Shown: in pieces, positions 1 through 8,450 of the stretch
How the letters are laid out: every line of letters begins with the position of its first letter
How positions within the stretch are numbered: the first letter of the stretch is position 1
NCBI GenBank assembly: GCA_017440965.1
Contig: JAFSGH010000002.1
Location: forward strand, 1 to 64,000
Length of the DNA stretch: 64,000 nt
Direction of reading: 5' to 3'
Origin: Clostridia bacterium
GTDB taxonomy: Bacteria; Bacillota; Clostridia; Oscillospirales; Acutalibacteraceae
Notes under the pieces: model-generated
Told to the model about the DNA's origin: nothing
Databases searched by the model: none
The model's input: the letters and a program-made list of their open reading frames with translations, nothing else
Position numbers and translations under genes: made by a program

Positions 1-29
1 CTCAAGCTTGCAATAGCGCAGGAGGGGAG

Positions 30-94
30 AAAAACAGTCCGGTGGACTGTTTTTCGTTGGGAACCCTCGCCGGGGGTTCCCAAGTGCGAAGCAC
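30..94. repeat. Hairpin-rich palindromic segment
   Basis: Three inverted repeats sit in a row. The first has 11-bp perfect arms at 30-40 and 44-54 (AAAAACAGTCC / GGACTGTTTTT, 3-nt loop). The second has 10-bp perfect arms at 57-66 and 74-83 (TTGGGAACCC / GGGTTCCCAA). The third is a short GTGC-GAA-GCAC at 84-94. No plausible coding frame covers the segment. The first could end a plus-strand gene lying left of the window. The cluster looks like a dispersed intergenic palindrome family, but a second copy was not found here. The segment 95-147 shows nothing recognisable. Confidence 0.5.
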
Positions 95-147
95 AAAATG
101 ATTAAAGTGAGTAATATGATTCCCCAACTTTCCGTGAAGAGGGTAAA

Positions 148-181
148 AAAACCGTTACCGGCATTAATCGGTAACGGTTTT
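148..181 (-). terminator. Rho-independent terminator of the hydrogenase operon
   Basis: A 13-bp perfect stem (148-160 with 169-181) surrounds an 8-nt loop. The A-run at 145-151 becomes a U-tract on the minus strand, 15 bp beyond the hydA stop codon. It closes the ten-gene hydrogenase operon. Confidence 0.9.
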
Positions 182-195
182 ATCATTAATATAAA

Positions 196-1941
196 TTAAT
201 ACTTAGGACGCTTTACATATCCTGTATGAAGGATCTCGTGAGCCTTGTGTGAGTTGGGCTCTCCGAAGTATTCAGCATAGATAGCCTTAACATCGGGATT
301 GAGGTGAGACTTTCTTACGGGAAGATTCTTATCATCATTGTAAAGACCTGCAGCACGCTTTGCACGGATGTTTACATTGTTATGAACAGAAGCAGGCTGG
401 ATGGGCTGACCGCCGCCGTTTACACAGCCGCCGGGACAAGCCATGACCTCGATGAAGTCATAAGTCTTTTCGCCTGACTTGATCATTTCAAGAAGCTTCT
501 TTGCATTAGCGGTACCTGAAGTAACAGCAACTCTGATCTCGTTGCCTGCGATTGTGTAGGTAGCTTCCTTGATACCTTCAATACCTCTTACCTCGTTGAA
601 CTCAAGCTTTTCGAGCTCTTCACCTGTAAGAGTTTCATAAGCTGTACGAAGAGCAGCCTCCATAACACCGCCGGTAGCACCGAAGATAGTACCTGCACCT
701 GAGCCGAGTCCGAAGGGAGCATCGTATTCTTCATCGGGAAGCTGATTGAAGAGGATACCTGCCTTCTTGATCATTCTTGCAAGCTCACGAACTGTGATAA
801 CAGCATCGATATCTGCAAGACCTTCAACTGCAGTATGGTCAAGTCTCTCTGCCTCAAACTTCTTAGCTGTACAGGGCATAACGCTGACGACATAGATATC
901 CTTAGGATCAATACCCATCTTTTCAGCGTAGTATGTCTTTGCAACTGCACCGAACATACCCTGAGGAGACTTACAGGATGAAAGGTTGGGAATGAACTCG
1001 GGATAGTAAGTTTCGCAGAACTTGATCCATCCGGGTGAGCAGGATGTGATAAGAGGAAGATTTTCCTTCTTTGTATATCTGCCGAGGAATTCGGTTGCTT
1101 CTTCCATAATAGTAAGGTCAGCAGAGAAATTGGTATCAAATACCTTATCAAAGCCGAGAGCTCTGAGAGCAGCAACAAGCTTACCTGTAACAACAGTGCC
1201 CATTTCGTAGCCGAACTCTTCACCGAGACCTACTCTTACAGCGGGAGCAGTCTGAACGATAACATGCTTTGCGGGATCGTTGATAGCTTCAATTACCTTA
1301 GCTGTGTCATCTCTTTCAGCAATAGCACCTGTGGGACAAACAGTGATACACTGACCGCAGGAAATACAGGAAACATCACCGAGAGGCATTTCAAATGCAC
1401 AACCGATATGAGTATCAAAGCCTCTTGCGTTAGCGCCGATAACGCCGACACCCTGGTTCTTTTCACATACAGCTACACAACGGCGGCAAAGAATGCACTT
1501 CTCGTTGTCTCTGTACATATGAGAAGCAGATGCGTCAATATCATACTGAGTCTTTGCACCTGCAAATGCAGTTTCTGTATCAATACCGTAATCGTGGCAA
1601 AGCTTCTGAAGCTCGCAGGAGCCTGAACGTACACAGGAAAGACATTCCTTCTTATGATTGGAAAGAATAAGCTTAAGAGTAGTTCTTCTTGCTTCGATTA
1701 CATCAGGAGAATTGGTGAAGATCTCCATACCTTCATTAACGGGGAAAACGCAAGCTGCAACAAGGCTTCTTGCACCCTTAACCTTTACAACACAGATACG
1801 GCAAGCGCCGATTTCGTTGATTTCCTTAAGGAAGCAGAGAGTGGGGATCTCAATACCTGCAATACGGGCAGCCTCAAGAATAGTGCTGCCTGCGGGAACT
1901 GTAAAGTCTCTGCCGTTGATTTTAATATTTACATCAGCCAT
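196..1941 (-). CDS. hydA: NADH-dependent/electron-bifurcating [FeFe] hydrogenase, catalytic subunit HydA
   Basis: This 581-residue protein is the H2-evolving subunit of a trimeric HydABC/Hnd-type enzyme. In order it carries an N-terminal [2Fe-2S] domain (Cys36, 47, 50, 64), a His-Cys3 cluster region (His96, Cys100, 103, 109), two [4Fe-4S] motifs (Cys149-159 and 192-202), the H-cluster domain, and a C-terminal small-subunit-like tail. The H-cluster motifs are L1 TSCSPGW (299-305), L2 MPCTAKK (from 355) and L3 MACPGGCVNGG (from 500). L1 has Ser where monomeric enzymes usually have a second Cys. An AAGGAGGT ribosome site overlaps the hydB stop codon, 14 bp upstream. The enzyme is cytoplasmic and takes electrons from NADH and reduced ferredoxin through HydB. 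No maturase gene (hydE/F/G) lies in the window. Confidence 0.96.
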   Translation of the reverse strand: MADVNIKINGRDFTVPAGSTILEAARIAGIEIPTLCFLKEINEIGACRICVVKVKGARSLVAACVFPVNEGMEIFTNSPDVIEARRTTLKLILSNHKKECLSCVRSGSCELQKLCHDYGIDTETAFAGAKTQYDIDASASHMYRDNEKCILCRRCVAVCEKNQGVGVIGANARGFDTHIGCAFEMPLGDVSCISCGQCITVCPTGAIAERDDTAKVIEAINDPAKHVIVQTAPAVRVGLGEEFGYEMGTVVTGKLVAALRALGFDKVFDTNFSADLTIMEEATEFLGRYTKKENLPLITSCSPGWIKFCETYYPEFIPNLSSCKSPQGMFGAVAKTYYAEKMGIDPKDIYVVSVMPCTAKKFEAERLDHTAVEGLADIDAVITVRELARMIKKAGILFNQLPDEEYDAPFGLGSGAGTIFGATGGVMEAALRTAYETLTGEELEKLEFNEVRGIEGIKEATYTIAGNEIRVAVTSGTANAKKLLEMIKSGEKTYDFIEVMACPGGCVNGGGQPIQPASVHNNVNIRAKRAAGLYNDDKNLPVRKSHLNPDVKAIYAEYFGEPNSHKAHEILHTGYVKRPKY

Positions 1942-1955
1942 TTTTCCGTACCTCC

Positions 1956-3755
1956 TTATTTCTTAATGATTGCGCCGAACTTACATTTTTCAATACAAGC
2001 ACCGCACTTGATACACTTGGACTGGTCGATAACATGAGGATTCTTTACTGTGCCTGAGATCGCACCGACGGGGCAAACTCTTGAGCAAAGTGTACAACCC
2101 TTACACTTGTCTTCAACAATAGTAATTGAAAGAAGATCCTTACATACGCCTGCAGGACACTTCTTGTCAACAACGTGAGCAATGTATTCATCCTTGAAAC
2201 GCTTGTATGTAGAAAGAACGGGGTTGGGAGCTGTCTGTCCGAGACCGCAAAGTGAATTGTCCTTGATGTAGTTGCAAAGTGCTTCCATTTCATCAAGATC
2301 CTGAAGAGTACCCTGACCCTTTGTGATCTTTTCAAGAATTTCATAAAGTCTCTTTGTACCGATACGGCAGGGAGTACACTTACCGCAGGACTCATCAACT
2401 GTGAATTCAAGGAAGAACTTAGCGATATCAACCATACAGGTGTCCTCGTCCATAACGATAAGACCGCCTGAACCCATCATAGCACCCTGTGCAACGAGGT
2501 TGTCATAGTCGATTTCAATATCAAGCATTGATGCGGGAAGACATCCGCCGGAGGGACCGCCGGTCTGAGCAGCCTTGAAGGTCTTGCCGTTGGGGATACC
2601 GCCGCCGATATCCTCGATAATCTCACGAAGAGTAGTACCCATAGGAATTTCAACAAGTCCTGTGTTATGGATCTTACCGCCGAGAGCGAATACCTTTGTT
2701 CCCTTGGACTTTTCAGTACCCATGGAATTGAAGAATTCAGCACCGTGAAGAAGGATCTGAGGAATATTAGCAAATGTTTCAACATTGTTTTCTGTTGTGG
2801 GCTTGCCGAAAAGTCCCTTTACTGCGGGATAAGGAGGTCTGGGACGGGGCTCACCGCGGTTACCCTCGATAGAGGTCATAAGAGCAGTTTCTTCACCGCA
2901 TACGAATGCACCTGCACCGAGACGGATAAAGAGATCAAAATCAAAGCCTGAGCCGAAGATGTCCTTACCTAAAAGACCGTACTCTCTTGCATCGTCAATA
3001 GCCTTCTGAAGACGGGCAACAGCAATGGGATACTCTGCACGGACATATACATAACCCTCGGATGCGCCTGTAGCGTAGCCGCAGATGGTCATAGCTTCAA
3101 CGATAGCGTGGGGGTCGCCTTCAAGAACTGAACGGTCCATGAATGCACCGGGGTCGCCTTCGTCAGCGTTACATACAACATACTTCTGGTCAGCCTGATT
3201 CTTAGCTGTGAAGCTCCACTTAAGACCTGTGGGGAATCCGCCGCCGCCACGGCCGCGAAGACCTGAATCCATAACTACCTTGATAACCTCTTCGGGTGTC
3301 ATTTCCGTAAGACACTTACCGAGAGCAGCATAACCGTCCATTGCGATATACTCGTCAATGCTTTCAGGATTTATAACACCGCAGTTACGAAGAGCAACTC
3401 TCTTCTGCTTTGCATAGAAAGTGGTATCATTAAGAGAAACATTACCGTGCTCAATAACTGTGCCTTCAGCAACCTCATTGTAAACAAGACGCTCAACAAC
3501 ACGGCCCTTGAGAAGATGCTCTTCAACAATGTCCTTAACGTCCTTTTCTTCAACCTGGCTGTAGAAGGTTCCGTCGGGATAAACGATAACAACGGGACCG
3601 AGAGCGCAAAGACCGAAACAACCGGTTCTTACGACTTTAACTTCATCAACAAGGCCGTTCTTTTCGATCTGTGATTCAAATTCGGTGATAAGCTTGCCGC
3701 TTCCGGAAGATGTACAACCGGTACCGCCGCAGATCAATACCTGTGCGCGAATCAT
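1956..3755 (-). CDS. hydB: HydB, NADH-binding FMN/Fe-S subunit of the hydrogenase (NuoF-like)
   Basis: This 599-residue NuoF-like flavoprotein is the electron-distribution subunit of HydABC. It has an N-terminal thioredoxin-like [2Fe-2S] domain (starting near CGGTGC), a central FMN/NADH domain with the Gly-rich stretch GLRGRGGGGFP, an SLBB segment, the NuoF [4Fe-4S] motif ESCGKCTPC, and a C-terminal double [4Fe-4S] ferredoxin (CKGCTLCSRVC and CIKCGACIEKC). The C-terminal ferredoxin is typical of bifurcating HydB and is absent from plain NuoF. A TTGGAGG ribosome site precedes the ATG. The gene lies 42 bp after the HndB-like ferredoxin gene and 14 bp before hydA, so the three are almost certainly co-transcribed. 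Confidence 0.96.
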   Translation of the reverse strand: MIRAQVLICGGTGCTSSGSGKLITEFESQIEKNGLVDEVKVVRTGCFGLCALGPVVIVYPDGTFYSQVEEKDVKDIVEEHLLKGRVVERLVYNEVAEGTVIEHGNVSLNDTTFYAKQKRVALRNCGVINPESIDEYIAMDGYAALGKCLTEMTPEEVIKVVMDSGLRGRGGGGFPTGLKWSFTAKNQADQKYVVCNADEGDPGAFMDRSVLEGDPHAIVEAMTICGYATGASEGYVYVRAEYPIAVARLQKAIDDAREYGLLGKDIFGSGFDFDLFIRLGAGAFVCGEETALMTSIEGNRGEPRPRPPYPAVKGLFGKPTTENNVETFANIPQILLHGAEFFNSMGTEKSKGTKVFALGGKIHNTGLVEIPMGTTLREIIEDIGGGIPNGKTFKAAQTGGPSGGCLPASMLDIEIDYDNLVAQGAMMGSGGLIVMDEDTCMVDIAKFFLEFTVDESCGKCTPCRIGTKRLYEILEKITKGQGTLQDLDEMEALCNYIKDNSLCGLGQTAPNPVLSTYKRFKDEYIAHVVDKKCPAGVCKDLLSITIVEDKCKGCTLCSRVCPVGAISGTVKNPHVIDQSKCIKCGACIEKCKFGAIIKK

Positions 3756-3797
3756 AATTTATACCTCCAATATATATCTTCTGATTATTTAACCTTA

Positions 3798-4163
3798 TTA
3801 AACATTGCTGATTGTGTATTCTGCAATGATATTTCCGCCCTTAAGGTGCTTTTCAGCAACTTCCTTTGCCTTTTCGGGAGTCATCTTAACATAGGTAACC
3901 TTTTCTTTGCCTGCTTCAAAAATCTCAACAACGGGCTCATACTGACAGATGCCGATACAGCCTGTCTGTGTAACTGTAACCTTATCATTGAGTTCAAGAC
4001 CGTTAACTGCTTCAACAAAAGCGTTGAGAACAGGTCTTGCGCCTGCTGCGATACCGCAAGTAGCCATACCGACAACTACTCTGACATCAGAGCTGCCTTC
4101 ACGAAGCACAACTTTGTTCTGCATTTTCTCTTTGATAGCTGCAAGTTCTGCTAATGACTTCAT
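3798..4163 (-). CDS. Thioredoxin-like [2Fe-2S] ferredoxin, HndB-like hydrogenase subunit
   Basis: This 121-residue protein has the thioredoxin-like ferredoxin fold. The likely [2Fe-2S] ligands are in MATCGIAAG (near residue 34) and in TGCIGICQYEP (near residues 68-72). It resembles HndB of NADP-reducing hydrogenases and the N-terminal domain of HydB. It lies directly upstream of hydB in the hydrogenase operon, so it probably carries electrons within or next to the complex. An AAAGGAT sequence precedes the ATG. Confidence 0.88.
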   Translation of the reverse strand: MKSLAELAAIKEKMQNKVVLREGSSDVRVVVGMATCGIAAGARPVLNAFVEAVNGLELNDKVTVTQTGCIGICQYEPVVEIFEAGKEKVTYVKMTPEKAKEVAEKHLKGGNIIAEYTISNV

Positions 4164-4199
4164 AAAAATTGATCCTTTCGTTAATAAAATATATTAAAT

Positions 4200-4757
4200 T
4201 TAATTTTGACCTGCTTCAAGATACTGCTCTTTAAGATACTCGCCTATCCAGACGATGACCTCAAAGGTATCTAAAGGCACATCTCCGAGCACCGCCTTCA
4301 GCTCATCAGTATCAAGCTTTACACTTCCCTTTTGTGTTTTATGCTCAAATATCCATCTTATTCCGGGCTGTCCCTGAATAAGAACGGTAACAGTTGAGAC
4401 GATATCACCGAGAGGAGTAAAATCAAGATGATTCTTATAAAATGAAGCGATGACCTCTGTGCCGTGCGAATCGGGAAATTCATCCTTGTGACGGGATGTT
4501 ATCTTAAGATCTCCGCCTGTCTGCTGAGAAGCCAGCTTAAACAGAGGAATACCCAATCCGACTTTTCTTGTTGTCCTCGTGGTTGTAAAGGGATCTGAAA
4601 CACTTTTCAGAAAATCGGGCTTCATACCGCAGCCGTTATCCCTGATCTCAATTGTCAGGATCTCGGCTGTCTCGTTAAGGATTATCTTAACGGTATCAGC
4701 ACCTGCTTTTACCGAATTCTGCGCTATATCAAGTATATTCAGTGAAAGTTCCTTCAT
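4200..4757 (-). CDS. GHKL-type ATP-binding protein of the hydrogenase operon
   Basis: This 185-residue protein has a histidine-kinase-like ATPase (GHKL) domain: N-box near ILDIAQNSVKAGAD (residues 8-21), G1 box IRDNGCGM and G2 box VGLGIPL. It has no phosphoacceptor His domain, sensor domain or membrane segment, so it is not a complete sensor kinase. The start codon overlaps the stop of the PHP gene upstream by four bases, indicating translational coupling. A role as a protein kinase or anti-sigma-like switch in hydrogenase regulation is inferred from context. Confidence 0.8.
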   Translation of the reverse strand: MKELSLNILDIAQNSVKAGADTVKIILNETAEILTIEIRDNGCGMKPDFLKSVSDPFTTTRTTRKVGLGIPLFKLASQQTGGDLKITSRHKDEFPDSHGTEVIASFYKNHLDFTPLGDIVSTVTVLIQGQPGIRWIFEHKTQKGSVKLDTDELKAVLGDVPLDTFEVIVWIGEYLKEQYLEAGQN

Positions 4758-5494
4758 TGTTTATTACCCCTAAGGATCTTAAATAATTCCGCTCTGACCT
4801 TGTCACCCGAATAGGGCTCATCATCAAGCTCAAAATAATACTCCTTGTCTCTTATATCTCCGAGATAATGTGCATCGGAAGAAACGAGAGGTATCCTTGT
4901 TTTCAGAGGCGGATATTTTTCCGTATATTCCTGTATTTTTGCTCCGTCGTGAAAGCCTGCACAAATGAAGCCTTCATCGTCGGGAAAAACACCGAGAGTT
5001 GCAATTATTCCGTTTGATTCTCTATCAACATGTGCGGGATAGCAAATACCGCCGAAGCGCTTTACTGTCTGAGCCGCATCATCAACAGTAATATCTGTTG
5101 CAGTGATCAGAAGAAACTCGTCCGTACCGATGATATCATCCATACCGTCAAGGATCAGCTGATCTCCGAAGATTTCTGTCTTATTAGGTATTTTCATTCT
5201 GTGAGCCTGAATAAACTCATCAAACTCCATTGCCTTACCGAGGCTTTCAAATAAGCACACCATATGTATATCCTCAGCCGTGGTAAGCTCCATTCCTGCT
5301 ATGGGAATAATTCCGTTTCTTTTAGCCGCCTCAAAAAAAGCGGGACAGTTTTTTGCGGAATTATGATCTGTAAGCGCTACGATATTAAGCCCCGAAAGAG
5401 CAGCCATTCCTGCAATGTTATTCGGCGTCATATCGTTATCACCGCAGGGCGATAAACAGGAGTGTATGTGAAAATCGTAATAATACTTATTCAT
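4754..5494 (-). CDS. PHP-domain metal-dependent phosphoesterase
   Basis: This 246-residue protein is a single PHP domain. Metal-binding motifs are visible in order: DFHIHS (His9, His11), LTDHNS, GMELTT, PAHVDRES and SSDAHYLGD. Relatives hydrolyse phosphoesters such as histidinol phosphate, 3',5'-bisphosphates or RNA ends; the substrate here cannot be told. The gene overlaps both neighbours by four bases (the GHKL gene at 4754-4757, the DRTGG gene at 5491-5494), so it belongs to the hydrogenase operon and its signalling module. Confidence 0.85.
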   Translation of the reverse strand: MNKYYYDFHIHSCLSPCGDNDMTPNNIAGMAALSGLNIVALTDHNSAKNCPAFFEAAKRNGIIPIAGMELTTAEDIHMVCLFESLGKAMEFDEFIQAHRMKIPNKTEIFGDQLILDGMDDIIGTDEFLLITATDITVDDAAQTVKRFGGICYPAHVDRESNGIIATLGVFPDDEGFICAGFHDGAKIQEYTEKYPPLKTRIPLVSSDAHYLGDIRDKEYYFELDDEPYSGDKVRAELFKILRGNKQ

Positions 5495-5820
5495 ATATCT
5501 GCACTTATCAAAACAGCAATTTCATATGCGGTCTTGTCTGTCAGAAGAATGTTGATACCCTTTTCCTCGGCAGTCTCAATGACATTAATATCAGGCACAG
5601 CACCTTCTGCAATTATGATTACTGCAACATCACTGAGAGCACCTACTGCCGCAATATTGATATTAGTCATAATTGTTATCCAGGCATTATCGGCCTGAGC
5701 TCTGCCCATTACCCAGCTGAGAAGATCTCCGATATATCCTCCCCTGATCTCTCTTTCAGGCTCAGGCATTGATGCCGCTTTCAGCGAATATTTTTCAGAA
5801 AGTTCTTTAACTGTCATCAT
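5491..5820 (-). CDS. DRTGG-domain protein (second copy)
   Basis: This is a small cytoplasmic protein of about 110 residues. Its DRTGG-like core runs through GGYIGDLLSWVMGRA and IAAVGALSDVAVIIIAEGA. DRTGG domains occur beside CBS domains and phosphotransacetylase and are thought to bind small ligands. The frame is open from a GTG at 5832, but GAGG lies six bases before the ATG at 5820, so that start is preferred. It overlaps the end of the sensor hydrogenase gene by 14 bp and the PHP gene by four bases. It is a paralogue of the protein at 7526-7873. Confidence 0.8.
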   Translation of the reverse strand: MMTVKELSEKYSLKAASMPEPEREIRGGYIGDLLSWVMGRAQADNAWITIMTNINIAAVGALSDVAVIIIAEGAVPDINVIETAEEKGINILLTDKTAYEIAVLISADI

Positions 5821-7090
5821 TTTCACCCTCACAGTTTACGGAATCTTCCGTGTGCTCAAGCACAACACACTTACGCCCGTTATTCTGTCCGCGGACTATA
5901 TCCTCGGCAAAGGCTCTGCAGGTGGGAGCTCCGCAGGCGCCGCAATCAATACCCGGCAAGCCCTTTCTTATCTCCTGGATCTTCGCCATCATCCGCATTG
6001 ACTCCGAAAGGCTGTCGCTGAGCCTTGATATGGGAGTGTAATTCGGCAGGGAGTCCGTAATAAAGCTTTCGGGAACAAAGCTTATGTCAGAAGGAATAAA
6101 ATTCTTTGATACGGGCATATATCTTCTGACTGTCTGCAAACGGGTTTTTGCAATAAACGGGTTTTCAATCGTCATAACACCGCCGACGCATCCGCCGATA
6201 CAGGCATTGAGCTCTACAAACTCTATCTGCGGTATATTACCGTTTTCAATTGAATCGAGCACCTGAATACAGTTTTCGATTCCGTCAGCAAACAAATAGC
6301 TGTCATTGAGAATTGCAGAGGATTCTCCGCCTGATGATGCCCAACCGATACCGATCATTCCGGCTTCAGAGGATATCTGCGGGGTTATATTCTTTTTCAT
6401 TGCACCTATCAGAAGAAAATATATATCACTGAGAGATACAACAACATCAACATTGCTCTTATAATCACCGTAGCCGTTACGGATATAACTTACCTTTGCC
6501 GCGCAGGGAGAAATAAAGAAAACTCCGATATCATCATCCTTAAGTTCAGGATGCTCTGCTTTAGCCTTCTTTTTTGCCTCCATAGCCGCTATTTCCATGG
6601 GAGGAAGCATAGGTAATATGTTATCCTTCAGATACGGAAATCTGAGAGAAATCAGTCTTGATATTACAGGGCAGGCTGAGCTTATGACCGGTTTTTTTAC
6701 AGCCTCGGATTTAAGAAGTATTCTTGTATATCCGGAGACTACCTCGGCAGCCTTTGCCACCTCATAAACATCGTCAAAGCCGATATCCTTGAGTCCCTGC
6801 AAAACGGAATCTACATCATCGAGCCCGTCAAACTGACCGTATAAAGCGGGAGCAGGAAGTGCAATTTTCCATTTGTAATGCATATAATGCTCAAACTTAC
6901 TGCACATCGCTTTTTTTGCCTTATGCGGACAAACTCTGATGCATTCACCGCAATCAATACATCTGTCAGTATTAATTTCAGCGTGACCGTTGTTTATTCT
7001 TATTGCCTCGGTGGGACAGTGTCTTACGCAGGTAGTACAGCCTGTACACTTTTCCACATCGAGAACAACAGAGTGTCTGTAAGAATTCAA
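5807..7090 (-). CDS. Sensor-type (group D-like) [FeFe] hydrogenase, HydS-like
   Basis: This 427-residue protein has an N-terminal double [4Fe-4S] ferredoxin (Cys15-25 and Cys44-54), an H-cluster domain and a C-terminal [4Fe-4S] motif CGACGAPTC (Cys383, 386, 391, with Cys408). The H-cluster motifs are SSACPV (Cys140), SPCAAK (Cys196) and ACIGGCVGG (Cys297, Cys301). The usual proton-relay Cys of TSCCP is Ala139, as in sensory hydrogenases. There is no PAS domain, which separates it from group C HydS and points to group D. It begins at TTG after AAGGTGA. The flanking ATPase and DRTGG genes support a role in sensing H2 or redox state. Catalytic turnover is probably poor. Confidence 0.88.
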   Translation of the reverse strand: MNSYRHSVVLDVEKCTGCTTCVRHCPTEAIRINNGHAEINTDRCIDCGECIRVCPHKAKKAMCSKFEHYMHYKWKIALPAPALYGQFDGLDDVDSVLQGLKDIGFDDVYEVAKAAEVVSGYTRILLKSEAVKKPVISSACPVISRLISLRFPYLKDNILPMLPPMEIAAMEAKKKAKAEHPELKDDDIGVFFISPCAAKVSYIRNGYGDYKSNVDVVVSLSDIYFLLIGAMKKNITPQISSEAGMIGIGWASSGGESSAILNDSYLFADGIENCIQVLDSIENGNIPQIEFVELNACIGGCVGGVMTIENPFIAKTRLQTVRRYMPVSKNFIPSDISFVPESFITDSLPNYTPISRLSDSLSESMRMMAKIQEIRKGLPGIDCGACGAPTCRAFAEDIVRGQNNGRKCVVLEHTEDSVNCEGENDDS

Positions 7091-7103
7091 ACCATCACCT
7101 TAT

Positions 7104-7529
7104 TTACTTGAGATATACACACATCGTTATGGTCGTACCCACACCGACCTCTGATTCAATTTTCATTTCATCGGTATAGCGCTTCATATTGGGAAGTCCC
7201 ATACCTGCTCCGAAGCCGAGCGATCTGACATTTTCCGTAGCCGTGGAATATCCCTCCTGCATTGCAAGATTTATATCGGGAATTCCGGGGCCCTTATCGG
7301 CAAGAACAATAACTATTCTGTCCTCATACACATTGATGTCAGCCTCTCCGCCGCCTGCGTGTATAACCATATTGATTTCGCCTTCATATAAGGCAATAGA
7401 AACCTGTCTTATAATTTCGGGGGGAAGTCCGAGACGCCTGAGATTTTTTTTGACCTGAACGGAAGCCTGACCGGCTGAAACAAAATTGTCACCGTCCACA
7501 TCGAAATGAAAATTAAGAGATTCACTCAT
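7104..7529 (-). CDS. RsbW-like anti-sigma/serine kinase ATPase
   Basis: This 141-residue HATPase protein resembles anti-sigma serine kinases: N-box region IALYEGEINMVIHAGGG, G1 box LADKGPGIPD and G2 box GFGAGMGLPNM. It overlaps the upstream DRTGG gene by four bases and lies 13 bp before the sensor hydrogenase gene. No partner sigma factor or anti-anti-sigma factor is in the window. It may bind or phosphorylate a partner in response to the state of the H-cluster protein; that is inference. Confidence 0.82.
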   Translation of the reverse strand: MSESLNFHFDVDGDNFVSAGQASVQVKKNLRRLGLPPEIIRQVSIALYEGEINMVIHAGGGEADINVYEDRIVIVLADKGPGIPDINLAMQEGYSTATENVRSLGFGAGMGLPNMKRYTDEMKIESEVGVGTTITMCVYLK

Positions 7530-7873
7530 ATCTTTGTACCCGTCAAGCCGTTGATATACAAAGTTCCGCAGGCATCGTACATTCTTTTTTCCGTTGCAAG
7601 AAGTGCAATACCGCTTTCCTCCGCTGCCTCTATCATTTCAAGAGTGGGACGCTTGGAGCGGACAAATACGATACATATCATATCCATCATTTCAGCGGTT
7701 CTTATAACCTGAAGATTGACAAGTCCCGTAAGAAGGACTGCCTGATCCTTGACAAATGCAAGAACATCACTCATCATATCGCTTCCGCAGGCAGAGTGAA
7801 CATCCTTGTCAAGAAATTCTTCACCGCAAAGTATATCCGCATCAAGTAATTCTTTTAAGGCACTGATCTTCAT
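7526..7873 (-). CDS. DRTGG-domain protein (first copy)
   Basis: This 115-residue protein has a DRTGG-like core (AFVKDQAVLLTGLVNLQVIR, then DMICIVFVRSKRP). It is the second gene of the hydrogenase operon, 17 bp after hydC and overlapping the RsbW-like gene by four bases. It and the copy at 5491-5820 flank the ATPase-sensor pair and have the same length and fold, so they probably arose by duplication. The ligand is unknown. Confidence 0.8.
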   Translation of the reverse strand: MKISALKELLDADILCGEEFLDKDVHSACGSDMMSDVLAFVKDQAVLLTGLVNLQVIRTAEMMDMICIVFVRSKRPTLEMIEAAEESGIALLATEKRMYDACGTLYINGLTGTKI

Positions 7874-7890
7874 AATTATTTTTCCTTTGA

Positions 7891-8385
7891 TTATTCGTAC
7901 TTAGCAAGAATGCCGGGAACCATATCTGCAGTAAGGCGTCCGTAAACATCATCATTGATTGTCATAACGGGAGCAAGACCGCAGGCACCGATGCAACGGC
8001 ATGCCTCAATTGAGAACTTTCCGTCCTCAGAGCACTCACCTGCTTCAACACCGAGAGTTTCGCAGATCTTATCAAGAACCTGCTGAGCACCCTTAACATA
8101 GCAAGCTGTTCCGAGACAAACAGAGATGTTATACTTACCCTTGGGAGAAAGAGCAAACTGAGCATAGAAGGTAGCTACACCGTATACCTTTTCTACAGGC
8201 ACATCAAGACCTTCTGCGATTTTGCACTGAACTTCATAAGGAAGATAACCGTAAATTGCCTGAGCATCCTGCATAACTGCCATAAGACGGCTCTTGTCAC
8301 CGTTTGCTGAAGCAATTGCTTCCTCGAGCTTTGCAGCCTGTTCAGGCGTATCTACAAAAGGAAGCTTACTGATTTTTTTCTCCAT
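7891..8385 (-). CDS. hydC: HydC, NuoE-like [2Fe-2S] subunit of the hydrogenase
   Basis: This NuoE/24-kDa-type subunit of about 164 residues carries the [2Fe-2S] ligands in CLGTACYVKGA and CRCIGACGLAP. It pairs with HydB in NAD-linked electron transfer. An ATG at 8406 is in frame but lies inside the ribosome site; GGAGG ten bases before the ATG at 8385 makes that the likelier start. It is the first gene of the hydrogenase operon and is separated from hydB and hydA by the regulatory module, an unusual split of the three structural genes. Confidence 0.93.
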   Translation of the reverse strand: MEKKISKLPFVDTPEQAAKLEEAIASANGDKSRLMAVMQDAQAIYGYLPYEVQCKIAEGLDVPVEKVYGVATFYAQFALSPKGKYNISVCLGTACYVKGAQQVLDKICETLGVEAGECSEDGKFSIEACRCIGACGLAPVMTINDDVYGRLTADMVPGILAKYE

Positions 8386-8450
8386 TCTTTTATTTCCTCC
8401 ATTCAAATTATTGTATAATTATTATGACGGCGCATAGCCATTCAGTGTGT

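Noticed and set aside
5821..5832. GTG at 5832 as start of the second DRTGG gene
   Set aside because: It lies within the ribosome-binding sequence; the ATG at 5820 has GAGG at the right distance.
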